This document shows, piece after piece, positions 43,886 through 55,085 of a DNA stretch of 64,000 bases. The stretch spans positions 576,248 through 640,247 of the forward strand of contig MU008199.1 of NCBI GenBank assembly GCA_010909165.1, written 5' to 3'. The translations under genes and the position numbers were made by a program. Within the stretch, counting starts at the first letter, position 1, and each line of letters starts with the position of its first letter. Origin of the DNA: Anthoceros angustus (taxonomy: Eukaryota; Streptophyta; Anthocerotopsida; Anthocerotales; Anthocerotaceae). The notes beneath the pieces are model-generated. The model saw nothing but the letters and a program-made list of their open reading frames with translations. It was not told the origin of the DNA and ran no database searches.

Positions 43886-45091
43886 AGCTACTTGCACCAA
43901 GGGTATCCATTCCCTTTAGGCACCCCATCTAAGTACCGATCCAAGCTCAGGATGCTTAATCACGGCGTTCTTGTGTGTCCATTTGGCCTAGGCCATTTGG
44001 ACACACAAACGTCAAACGTGTGCAAGTGATATTCCACCTTTTGTTGCTATTTACCTTCGGGACATGATAAGTCCCTTTAAGAAACAAAAAAGGGGCTACA
44101 CAAGAAATACTATCCATTTTGCCACTTCGTACTATACTTACCACATTTAGAAAGAAAGCACAAGCACAAATTTTGCATCTGGCAACATATATGAAACTGT
44201 ATTTATCTCTATGAATTATAGTCTTTGCTTATGATATGAAACCCTTTTTTCTCTCTATGAATTGTGGTCTTTGCTTGTGATGTAAACTTGGAACAAAGCA
44301 CACAGCTCGAGGAGCCTTACGAAACAAAGACATAAAGAGACAAAAGGCAGCATCCATTGGCAATGGTCTACGACACGAGGCAAACTCTCAACTAGGTACC
44401 TAAGTAGTCAAAATATCTCTAGCAGCTGGATATTGGTATCGTGTAGGTGCCACAAGAGATCCTAGCGCAGGGTATGGAGTGCCGATCTCGCGTTTCACGG
44501 TGTTGAGACAGAATCCAAGCTGCGCGCAGTGAAGATTAGAAAATTATAAAAATTCGGGTGGCACTGGTGCAGGCTCGAAAATTTGTGCCGAGGGGACGAA
44601 AAGAAAGCGAAAGCGGAGCGGCGGCAACGGAGTATGTTCACGTTCCCGAGCTGGTGGCCTGGTGGAGCGGGGGCCTTCCTTTCCTCATCTCCTTCCTCCT
44701 TCCTGGGCAATCACTTGCCTGTTTCCCGCCTGTCAGAAGATTCTATTCCGCGCTGCGCCGCGCCCCACCGCTTCTCTCCTCGCCCCGCTGGCAGCGCCTT
44801 TTGGGACTCGCATTGTCACGGCGCCGGGACACCACTCTGCCAAGCTCATCGCGCAGCCCGGTAAATGCCACAGGAGCCGGCCTGGCATTGGGTGCTCCTG
44901 CTGCCGCACTCTTGCTGTCGTGACGACCTGTGCTCGGGATTTCTGGCTCCGTGGAGCAGCTGAGGCCGCTGCATTGTGGGTGGTGGGTGGCGGGTAGAGG
45001 GCGGTGGATTGTGGGTTGTGGGCGGTGGGCAGCAGGCGCAGGGAGGTGGATCGGAGGAGACTGGATGATTTGGGTCTGAGAGACTGGCAGG
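43886..45091. other. Intergenic region upstream of CFA synthase
   Basis: 43968-44006 carries the second copy of the dispersed palindrome seen at 13140. 44540-45090 becomes GC-rich and probably includes the promoter and 5' UTR of the CFA synthase gene; frames there are short and on both strands. No TATA box is obvious. Confidence 0.4.
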
Positions 45092-48000
45092 ATGAAGGTG
45101 GCAGTGGTGGGCGCCGGGGTTGCGGGCCTGGCTGCTGCCCACACGCTTGCGCAGGCCGGCGCCAGTGTGGTGCTGTATGAGAAGGAGAGCTACCTGGGAG
45201 GGCATGCCCGGACCTTGAGAGTGGATGGGGTGGACGTGGATGTTGGGTTCATGGTGTTCAACCGGGTATGCGACACTGAGGCAATGAGACAATGAGGTTG
45301 CCGAGGCTGTTGGTTTAGTGATGCTTGTGGTCACAATTCTTCGTCTGGGTTGTGTGCAGGTCACGTATCCCAACATGCTGTCTCTGTTTGACGAACTGGA
45401 CGTGGAGACTGAGGAGTCCGACATGTCCTTCTCTGTGAGCCTGGAGGGTGGGAGGGGCTGTGAGTGGGGAGCAAAGGGCTTGGGGACTGTTTGCACAGAA
45501 GAGGAATGCGGTTAATCCTTTCTTCCTGCACATGATCAAGGAGATTGTCAGGTTCAAGGCCGACGTTCTGAAGTAAGCTACGGAGACCGCGGATCAGTAC
45601 ACCTGTGGAAGGTCTCTCGATATGGAGTCCAAGTTTTCTGAAAACAGCGACAATGTGGGTTGTTGTTTTGCTTGCCTCAGATACCTGGAGAGGTTGGAGA
45701 ATCAGGACGTGTCGATTGACAGGAATCAGACACTGGGCGGCTTTCTTGATTCGCATGGCTACTCCCAGAAGTTCAAAGAAAGCTATTTTGTGGGTGATTG
45801 CAGTCTGTGGATTGACTTTTGATAAGTCTCGCCAGATTTATTTTTGTCACTGCCTGGGAAATGCGGCTTCATAACCTGGGCAGATGTACGGCAGATTCCT
45901 GTGTGTGCGTCGATATGGTCCTGCTCTTCTGAGACAGTGATGAACTTCTCCGCAGCTTCGATTCTGACCTTTGCCGGAACCATCATCTTCTCCAGGTGAG
46001 AGTGGCCATGAGATTTTAGAGGAATCGGATTTAGGCTTGCCGAAGCATGTCCTGCGTACTGATCGTTGCTGAACGTGAGGCCTGTCATTCAGATTTTCGG
46101 TCGGCCCCAGTGGCTCACTGTCAAAGACAGGTCAGAGACTTACGTCAACAAGGTTGGTGATGTTGTGCAAATGCTTGATGACGGCAGATGGGCCAGTGCG
46201 AATCATGCAACCGTTGTGGCTGTAGCATGTCTTCCTGAAGTGACATGATGCCTGGCAGATCACTTCAATTTTCGAGAGTCTGGGCGGTGAAGTCAGAACA
46301 CAGTCTAACGTCGTGCATGTGTCGAGCACCGAAGAAGGTGACCCCTTCAAGCCTGTTTGCCGGGCCCGGCACGGCCCTGTTTTCCTCCTCACTCAGAAGA
46401 GTCATGGCATATTGCAGGTGTGGAAGTTGTTGACGACAAGGGCAGGAGTGACGTCTTTGACAGATGTGTGGTAGCAGCCCATGCCCCAGACGCCCTGGCA
46501 ATGCTCGGGGAGAACGCCACCTTTGAGGAGCGCAGCATTCTCGGAGCTTTCCAGTACAGTCCTAGGTAATCGTTGTAGATGGTCTGTTGCATCATGTTTT
46601 CCTACTGAGAAGGATGATTTGCAAACTTGTGTGATGTTCATCACTGCAGTGATATCTACCTACATCGTGATGCCAAGTTGATGCCAAAGAATCCTGCTGC
46701 TTGGTGTGCCTGGAACTTTCTGGGAGACGTGGGCGGACGAGTTTCTGTGACCTATTGGTTGAACACGTTACAGGTGCTTCAATCTTCTAGCTTGTTCTGC
46801 TGCTGTGTTGCCGTGGCCCGCTCCTCCGTCTGTTGTCTCATAGGCCTTCTGCTCCGCAGAATCTGGGAGATACAGGACGTCCAATACTTGTGACGCTCAA
46901 TCCACCAAGCCCTCCTCAGCACATCGTGACAACATGGCAAACCAGCCACCCTATTCCATCTCCGGCCGCTGTCACTGCATCACACCGTCTGCAAGAGATA
47001 CAGGGCAAGGGACAAATTTGGTTTTGTGGTGCTTACCAAGGTAACATGCTCTGTGCACCTGGATCTGCCCATATCAAAGGCCCTGCAGTCCCTGACCTCC
47101 TCGGCTGGTTCTGTCCATTCTGACAGGCTACGGCTTCCATGAGGACGGCCTCAAGGTACTGTCGGTACTGCAAGTGGCTTGCATCTCTTTTAGGGGTCCA
47201 GGCTACCAACTGATGTGTCTCTGGTGCAGGCAGGATTGGCAGCCGCAAACGGTCTGCTTGGGCAAAAGTTCGAGCCTTTGAAAAATCCGAAGCAAATGGT
47301 CGTCTCATGGTCGGAATTCGCAGCACGCCTCGCCGTTATCACTTTCTTGCGGACCTTTGTTCAGACAGGACATCTTCAGTGAGTAACTGGTGCCCGGGGG
47401 TTGTCTATGTGTGGTCTGGATCATTGTTGAGGATGGTTTTCTCTTGTAGACTGCTAGAAGATGGGGGATCGGTTGTGGACTTCGTAGGACGCGAGAAGGG
47501 GTGCAACGTCAAGTGCGTCCTTCGTGTGCACAGTCCTGCATTCTATTGGAAGGTCCGCTTCAGAACCTGGTGGTTCAGCTCTCATGTTGTGGACTTGATC
47601 TTAACAGATTGTGGAATAAGTGCTATATGCGGCACCTGAATGTCCTCTGGCAAATGGATTGTGGAGCAGGTGGCGTCCAGGGCAGATTTGGGACTTGCAG
47701 ATGCGTTCATCGACGGAGATATATCCCCTGTAGACTCAAGGAATGGCCTTTTCAATCTCTTTGTGGTAATTCTCTCTCACTTCTCCTGCTGTGCCCAGTT
47801 TCGCCTAGCATCAATCAAATGACATGAGCTTGCGTTGGTGCCCAGATTCTGGTCGCCAATAGGGACCACAACAAACTTTCGGCACCTCAGCAGAACAGCA
47901 GGTAAAGTTCTTCTTGCTGGCTTCGTGCATGAACGGCATCGATCTCAACCTTGTCGACATGTCTCTGCAGGGGGTGGTGGAGTCCTGTGATTCTAACGTC

Positions 48001-49845
48001 ATTAGTTGGTTCAGCTGTATCATATCTTCGACATACCTTCCGCCAGAACACCCTCACCAACGCTCGTAGAAATATTTCTCAACATTATGATCTGGTCTGC
48101 CACACTTCCAGATCCTGTGCTCCCCTTCTTCCCTGTAATCCACTCTTCCTTTGATGTTCTACAGTCTTAATGTTACTGCTCCAGCTGATGTGAAAACTGA
48201 TGGTGCACGTCCAGAGCAATGATATGTTCGCTCTCTTTCTAGACGAGACGATGACGTACTCATGTGCAATATTCAAGGTGCCCTCAGGCTTCCTCCAGCT
48301 GTGCATTCTGCGTCCTGGATCTCCGCCTGCAGTGAAACTGAAAACAAGTATTCTAATGCTACAGGGCCCTGAGGAACCTTTGGTGGATGCACAGAGGCGG
48401 AAATTGAATCACCTGGTCAACAAGGTTGTTCCTGCTTGCACTTAGCTTGTCATCTCATGAGTGTTGCCACCATGATTTCTCCTCATTTTCTGTAACGTTG
48501 CTTCTCTATTTGGCAGGCCAGGATAAAAGGCACACACGAGGTGCTAGAAATCGGGTTCGGTTGGGGCAGCCTAGCGTTAGCAATTGTTCAGCAGACCGGG
48601 TGCAAGTACACAGGCATCACCCTCTCCGAAGAGCAGTTGAAATACGCTCGAAGGCTTGTGAAGCTGGCCCAGTTGGAGGTATCTTCCGAACCAGGGAGCG
48701 TGCTCAAGCCGTTCGATGTCCTGCCAACCTCTGATGCATCTTTGCAGTCCGTGGGAGAACCTGACAACGTTGGTTCTGTCTTTTGACAGGATAAGATCAC
48801 CCTAAAGCTCTGTGACTACCGTTCTTTACCTGGATATCACAAGTATGACCGGATTGTGTCATGGTGCGTGCATTTCGCTTCAAGTTCCTGTGACCCAAAT
48901 TCTTGCTTCAATGCAAGGAAGCGCGATGTTAACCTGTCCGATGCAATCTTTTTGCCAGCGAGATGTTGGAAGCAGTTGGTCACGAATACTACCAGAGTTC
49001 TTCAGACGATGCGATCACCTTCTGGCCAAAGACGGTCTCCTAGTCGTACAGGTTGTTCCCTGTTCCAACTGCTGTTGCAACCAACACTTTCCGGTTCCTT
49101 CATACTAGCGTCCCTGCTGTTCCGACAGGTTATCTCTATACCAGAAGAAAGGTACGAAACATACCGTAGAAGTTCAGACTTCATTAAAGAGTACATCTTC
49201 CCTGGCGGAAGCACTCCCTCGCTGAGCACTCTTACAGCAGCTATGGCGAACGGATCGTCTTTCTGGTATGGACCCACCGCTATTTTCAAAGAACTCTTCT
49301 GCAGCCTGGTAGATCTGACACTCGTTCTTGCTCTTTTCCAAAACGAGTTCTATGCTGAGACGCAAGCACTCACTGTTGGTTGCTGTCACAGCGTGGAGCA
49401 CATGGAGAACATCGGAATACATTACAAGCAAACTTTGCACTGCTGGCGTGACAAGTTCTTGGGTAACAGCAGGCATGTAACATGCCTAGAGTGGCAACAG
49501 TACTTGCTGTCCACTGGCTTGGTGGAAATTTTGTGCTGAGTCCAGCTAGCTCGTGCTCTGTGATGTTGCAGTGAAGTTCGGAAGCTTGGTTTCAGTGAGA
49601 AGTTCATCCGAACGTGGCATTATTACTTTGACTACTGTGCTGCCGGCTTCGAGACTTGCACTCTGGGCAATCTCCAGGTTAGGTCACATTTCCATCTTGC
49701 TGGTTACCGGGCTTGATCAATCCCTGCTGCTCATTGTTGCTGTAGCTCAGTGACTGATGTGATCGGTGATGAACAGATTGTCTTCTCTCGACCTGGGAAT
49801 GTAGCAGTTCTAGGAGACCCCTCCGCCAGCTTCCCCAATGCATGA
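45092..49845 (+). CDS. Plant-type bifunctional cyclopropane-fatty-acid synthase (FAD oxidase-like + SAM methyltransferase)
   Basis: About 20 exons with GT-AG borders. Exon 1 (45092-45265) begins MKVAVVGAGVAGLAAAHTLA, an FAD-binding GxGxxG. Next come VTYPNMLSLFDELDVETEES (from 45360), IFGRPQWLTVKDRS (46091), VVAAHAPDALAML (46467), IYLHRDAKLMPKN (46658), IWFCGAYQG (47018) and ADLGLADAFIDGD (47678). The C-terminal half has VLEIGFGWGSLALAIVQQTG (48541, SAM motif I), ITLKLCDYRSLPGYHKYDRI (48793), EHMENIGIHY (49396) and WHYYFDYCAAGFE (49615), ending SASFPNA and TGA 49845. Plant CPA-FAS adds a methylene from SAM to oleoyl chains in membrane phospholipid; the oxidase-like half is of uncertain role. 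Three frame slips (near 45466, 45985, 49000) all fall at CAG/CTG words, so the gene is probably intact. Confidence 0.9.
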
Positions 49846-50255
49846 GTATTGGCAAGAGTCCACATTGTTCATAACTCCACTCCATTCGATTTATCTTTCA
49901 CTTCCCACCTTGAATTGTCTAATTTTCTATCAAGACCTACACTTAACATTGTTTGATTGGGAGACTACGGATATTTCTATTTTTATGTTAAATACTTCTC
50001 CTATGGAATGTACTCACATTTCATAATCCGTCCTTCGGGTGTGTATTGAAACTTGGCGGTTAACGACGAACCGTGTTGATGAATATCACAATACATCACA
50101 ATGTATACAGAGTAGAAGAAAATGAAGAAGAAGAGTTTTATTTAAGTCCACTATGTACGGACCTCTGCCATGGGACTGAAATATGGTGATTACATTAATT
50201 GTGGTAAACTGGTCTGGGCGAATATAAAGGTAAAATTCAAACAAGACAAATAATC
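49846..50255. other. Intergenic, downstream of CFA synthase
   Basis: No gene. A dispersed-repeat copy (ttttatttaagtccactatg) lies at 50136-50156. Confidence 0.45.
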
Positions 50256-50260
50256 TTCAA

Positions 50261-50720
50261 TCAATCAACAGTGTCCATGAAATTGCGTGAACCAGGGCCA
50301 AACACCACCAATTCATCCCCATGAAAGAAAGCCACTTGACCTGCAGCACGAGCTGCTCTGAAAGCGGGTAACTTCTCCTTCTTAGTCTTCCATTGCAATG
50401 GTGTAAGATCCTCATTGATATATAACTGAGTTGTCCGTAACATAGACCTAGCCTTCGTAACCTGGAGGCGATCATTCATAGAATGAAAAGTCATAATCAA
50501 TATGCGCTCCCTACCAGGATCCTTTCCAAGCCAGAAGGCTTGAGGAACAACCACATCGACCTCTGGCCTATTAAAAAACTCCTTTGCAGCCACAAGTGGT
50601 GCATCAATATCATTACCAAGACCAGAAATTCTCAAGTTCAAAGCACGGCGAGCACGGTCCGCCGTCTCGGAAACAACTTCCGATACTGTGTTGCCACCAA
50701 GACAAGAAGGAGCAAGGGGA
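50261..50720 (-). pseudogene. LINE ORF1-like fragment (C-terminal domain)
   Basis: Minus frame 50641-50261 encodes ALNLRISGLGNDIDAP, a RRM-like strand, then RERILIMTFHSMNDRLQVTK and LYINEDLTPLQWKTKKEKLP ... AFFHGDELVVFG. This series (NLRISGL, then a KARSMLR helix, then the EDLTPLQ helix) matches the RRM/CTD region of L1-type ORF1 RNA-binding proteins. No RT is nearby. Copies of a short dispersed repeat lie on both sides, so it was probably carried inside another element. Confidence 0.55.
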
Positions 50721-50788
50721 TCATTAAAGTCTACTTGGATGGAACTTTCTTGTCATGGTATTTAGTACCTAACAACTTATACCAATGC

Positions 50789-51012
50789 TGTTGAAGAAGT
50801 GCCGCACATCCACCACGGATTGGGGTTTTAGCGAGAGGGTTTTGGACCCGACTGGCTAGCAAACTTTAGGGTACGTTTCGTGCTTAGAGGCATACGTGAC
50901 TATTTATCAGAGCAGTTGGTATGGTTATCATTCATAACCATACGAACACTTACAGAACCAACTCTTGTACAATATAAGAATAAGTTCGAGTATTAGTAAA
51001 TTATCGATTTCT
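50789..51012 (+). repeat. 5' LTR of second Copia family
   Basis: Starts TGTTGAAGAAGTGCCGCACA and matches 12852-13074 closely. It contains the hairpin TATGGTTAT-cattc-ATAACCATA near 50930 and a TATA-like CAATATAAGAATAAG near 50970. A partial copy recurs at 52107-52205. The 3' end is approximate. Confidence 0.72.
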
Positions 51013-52106
51013 GGTCTTCGCAGATCTCTCGCTATGGCGTTGCAGAGCACAAATGGCAATCGTCACAATCCTAAAATTGGCACATATGACAAAGCACTCG
51101 GCATCCTACTCACCTATGGGCGGATCACTCGAGACAAGTCATCTGCATCGTACAAATGACTCGAGGCATTGGATTCAAGCCCGATGTCGCCACTCCGACA
51201 TGCCGCCGAAAAAGGGCATGGTTGGAGCGAGGGTTGCTTACTCTCCTCGATTCTTCCTCCGAGTGCGTCGGTGCGAAAGGGTGTAAACCGGTACTCCTCT
51301 TGATGTCAGTGCTTTGGATGGCTTGTCGTGGACGAATTATGAGAGCTAACGAAAGTCCCAGAGGATGAAGGGAGATGTTATCAATGCAGCTGCGGCACAG
51401 TTACGTGACAATTGTACCATTGGCGCAACCACAGCCAGCCTTATGTGTGATTGTCTTGGTATGGAACATGCTTGAGTAATTGCGAGATGGTCCCGCGACG
51501 ATGGCTAGCAAAGCATCGTGATCTTGTGGCGAGGTCGGTGAGGGGAAGACGAGGTAGAGGACGGGGAGGCTTCATGAAGCCAAGACCTTGTGACCAACGG
51601 TCATCAACCGATTCAACAATCCGAATCGTCAAAGAAAGCGGCAAGGGACCATAGCTGAGTGCGGATCCCCGCCACTTCAAGCACGAATCTGACGGCAATC
51701 GGAGAACCTGTTTGTGACTCACCTCAAAACGAGTTCAACTGCGTATTCCCAAGTCACCACTTGCAAACTCCATCCTAGATGTATGTTTGATTGATCGACA
51801 ACTCGACCTCCACAGCATCGGGTCGCGCCTAGTCTGCATCTCGAGAAGGAGATTAGGGTGAGTTTGGATGAGTGATCACCTTTGTAGAAGTGCGTATGAT
51901 TTCGTCCTCTTTAAGTAGCAGTATTCTCTTAACGTCAGAGGCGCTTTGCGGATATCTCGATGCTATGTTCACGGCTTGTGCAACATTTGGTCTCGTCAGT
52001 TGATAAGTAGCGAGTTCCAACGGCCTCGTTGTAGGGGATGCTTCTCATCTCCTGTTTCTTAAGGTCTTTGAGGCGATACTGCTTGATACTTCTCTCTAGA
52101 GGCAAT
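51013..52106 (+). pseudogene. Copia gag region, tandem copy 1
   Basis: ATG at 51034 opens MALQSTNGNRHNPKIGTYDK. After about 51120 the coding sense switches to the minus strand, then back to plus before the RG-rich segment (51540-51570) and the decayed CCHC knuckle near 51665. 51660-52100 is identical to 52915-53345, including the damaged bases. Confidence 0.55.
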
Positions 52107-53350
52107 TGGTATGGTTATCATTCATAACCATACGAACACTTACAACCAACTCTTGTACAATATAAGAATAAGTTCGAGTATTAGTAAATTATCGATTTCT
52201 GGTCTTCGCAGATCTCTCGCTATGGCGTTGCAGAGCACAAATGGCAATCAGCGCCAACAATCCTAAAATTGGCAATATATCAAGCGCGCTCGCATCCTAC
52301 TCACCTATGGGGGATGTCACAAGACAAGTCATCCGCAGATCGTGATCGCATACAAATGACTCGAGGCATTGGATTCAAGCCCCGATGTGCGCCCACTCCA
52401 GCATGCTGCTCGAAAAAGGGCATGGTTGGAGCGAGGGTTGCTTACTCTCCTCGATTCTTCCTCCAGGAGTGCGTCGACGACCTCTGAAAGGGTGTAAACT
52501 GGTACTCCTCTTGATGCTGTAGCCTGGATGGCTTGTCGTAGGACAGAATTATGAGAGCTAACGAAAGTCCTGTAGGATGAAGGGAGAGATGTTATCAATG
52601 CAACTGCGGCCTGGAGTTCTGTGACAATTGTACCATTGGCAGCAACCCTGGCCAGCCTTATGTGTGACAGTTGTCTTGGTATGGAACATGCTTGAGTAAT
52701 TGCGAGATGGTCCTGCAGACGATGGGCTAGCAAAGCATCGTGATGCTGGTGAGCGAGGTCGCGGCTGAGGGGGAAGACGAGGTAGAGGACGGGGAGGCTT
52801 CATGAACCGAAGACCTTGTGACCAACAGCAGCAGTCATCAACCGGATTCAACAATCCGAATCGTCAGCCACAAAAGAAAAACGGCAAGGGACCATAGCTG
52901 AGTGCGGATCCCCGCCACTTCAAGCACGAATCTGACGGCAATCGGAGAACCTGTTTGTGACTCACCTCAAAACGAGTTCAACTGCGTATTCCCAAGTCAC
53001 CACTTGCAAACTCCATCCTAGATGTATGTTTGATTGATCGACAACTCGACCTCCACAGCATCGGGTCGCGCCTAGTCTGCATCTCGAGAAGGAGATTAGG
53101 GTGAGTTTGGATGAGTGATCACCTTTGTAGAAGTGCGTATGATTTCGTCCTCTTTAAGTAGCAGTATTCTCTTAACGTCAGAGGCGCTTTGCGGATATCT
53201 CGATGCTATGTTCACGGCTTGTGCAACATTTGGTCTCGTCAGTTGATAAGTAGCGAGTTCCAACGGCCTCGTTGTAGGGGATGCTTCTCATCTCCTGTTT
53301 CTTAAGGTCTTTGAGGCGATACTGCTTGATACTTTCTCTCTAGAGGCAAT
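52107..53350 (+). pseudogene. Copia LTR/gag region, tandem copy 2
   Basis: Repeats the LTR end, leader, ATG (52222), an inverted middle piece (52310-52735, minus frame with LITSLPSSYRTFVSSHNS and VVDALLEEESRR, clearly gag), and the plus-strand RG-rich and knuckle region. It matches copy 1 in order and in the inversion, so the inversion preceded the duplication or both arose in assembly. Confidence 0.58.
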
Positions 53351-53359
53351 TGGTGTAGA

Positions 53360-54900
53360 CAGCGGCAAGGCGTCCTTCGATTGAATCTTTCCGATGCTTG
53401 AACTACGTCACGCTCTTGATGGATAAAAAGGTGCTCTTCCTTCTTGAATTCCACTCCTAGTGCATAGCGAGGTCCCATATCAACCGGATTCAACAATCCG
53501 AATCGTCAGCCACAAAAGAAAAACGGCAAGGGACCCCGCAACTGGTGCCGGATCCCCGGCCACTTCAAGCACGAATACAGAAAACAGCAATCGGGAGAAC
53601 CCTGTTGTGACTCACCTCAAAACGAGTTCAACTTGCTGACGATTCCCAAGTCACCACTTGCAAACTCCATCCTAGATGTATGTTTGATTGACTGACAACT
53701 CGACCTCCTGGCATCGGGGTCGCCTGCCTAGTCTGCATCTGAGAAGGAGATTAGGGTGAGTTTGGATGAGTGATCACCTTTGTAGAGAAGTGCGTATGAT
53801 TTCGTCCTCTTTAAGTAACGAAGTATTCTCTTAACGCAGGTCCAGTGCGCTTTGCCGGGATATCTCGATGCTATGTTCACGGCTTGTGCAACATTTGGTC
53901 TCGTCCAGATTGATAAGTAGAGCAGGATTCCAACGGCCTCGTTGTAGGGGATGCTTCTCATCTCTGTATTGGAGGCCGGGTCACGTTGATACTTTCTCTC
54001 TAGAGGCAATGGTGTAGACATCAAGTGCCCTTGATTGAATCTTTCCAAAGAATCGCTACGCATCGCTTTGATGGATAAAAAGGTGTGCTCTTCCTTCTGA
54101 ATTCAAACTGCACTCCTAGTGCATAGCGCAGAGGTCCCATATCAACGACGTCGTACTCCTTTGATAGCAGGTCCTTGACATATTGTATAACTTCAGGGTT
54201 GTTGCCAAATATAAAGTTGTCATCTACTTACAGAGTGAATATTGCAAATCTGTCCTTTGTCTTCAGGATGTAAACGCTGGTGTCGGAGATGAGAGGGATG
54301 AAGCCACATTTCTTCAGGTATCTGTCCACAACCTCATTCCATACTTGTGCAGACTGTTTCAATCCGTAGATGGATTTAAGCAGCTTACATACCTTGCTGT
54401 TGTCCTTTACAAACCCTGGTGGCTGAAGCATGTAAATGTCTTCGTGTAGAGTCCTATAGAAAAAATGCAGTCTTGACGTCTACCTGGTGTATATGCAGGT
54501 GATGATGGGCAGCAAAGGCTAAGAGGATCCGAATAGATGTGGCCTTGACTACTGGGCTAAAAAGTCTGTTCTCCTCATAGTCGAAGCCTGGTACGTGGGT
54601 GAAACCACGGGCTACCAGTCTGGACTTGTACCTTGAGATAGTCCCATCGGGGTTGAGTTTCCTTCTAAAAGTCCATTTACATGAGATTGGTTTTCGCCCA
54701 GCAGGCAAGTCAGTGAGCTTCCAGGTTTTGTTAGCAATTAGCGAGTCCTATTCAGACTGAACTGATGCTTTCCATTCAGGTGTATTGAGGGCTTCTTCTA
54801 TGCTTGCAGGTACATCCTGCATCTCGATTGCAGAGGGCTTGATGTAGGGCAAGTCACAAATCTCGATCGGGGCTTGTGCGGAGCCGGTACCTCTTTCACT
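53360..54900 (-). pseudogene. Copia reverse transcriptase and RNase H start
   Basis: Minus strand, 5' to 3': NTPEWKASVQSE (about 54775), GRKPISCKWTFRRKLNPDGT and VDVKTAFF (54700-54460, first catalytic Asp), then VCKLLKSIYGLKQSAQVWNE (54390-54330), VYILKTKDRFAIFTL with the DD box expected just after, and AVGILLYLSIWTRPNVAQAV, HWTCVKRILRYLKRTKSY (53950-53840). All are Copia RT/RNase H hallmarks. Frame breaks are few. Confidence 0.78.
53478..53700 (+). pseudogene. Copia gag zinc knuckle, copy 3
   Basis: The plus strand reads NGKGPRNWCRIPGHFKHEYRK, the CCHC knuckle with two Cys altered, then QNEFNLLTIPKSPLANSILD. It is better preserved than the same site in copies 1 and 2, where indels at CAG/CTG destroy it. 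Just beyond, coding sense flips to minus. Confidence 0.6.
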
Positions 54901-55085
54901 GGGATGACTAGTTGCAAGAGAAGGAATCTCTAGGGACAGAAGGTGGGTTCCTCCATAGGTGGCTTGGTGGTCGATGGTGTGTAGAGCGCCTTACAGGAGG
55001 AGGTTCGTTATGGCACGGGTACCTCGGGTTGTAGAATATGATTTATCTCCAAGTCCTGAGCATGTACAGATAAGATTGCTGACCT

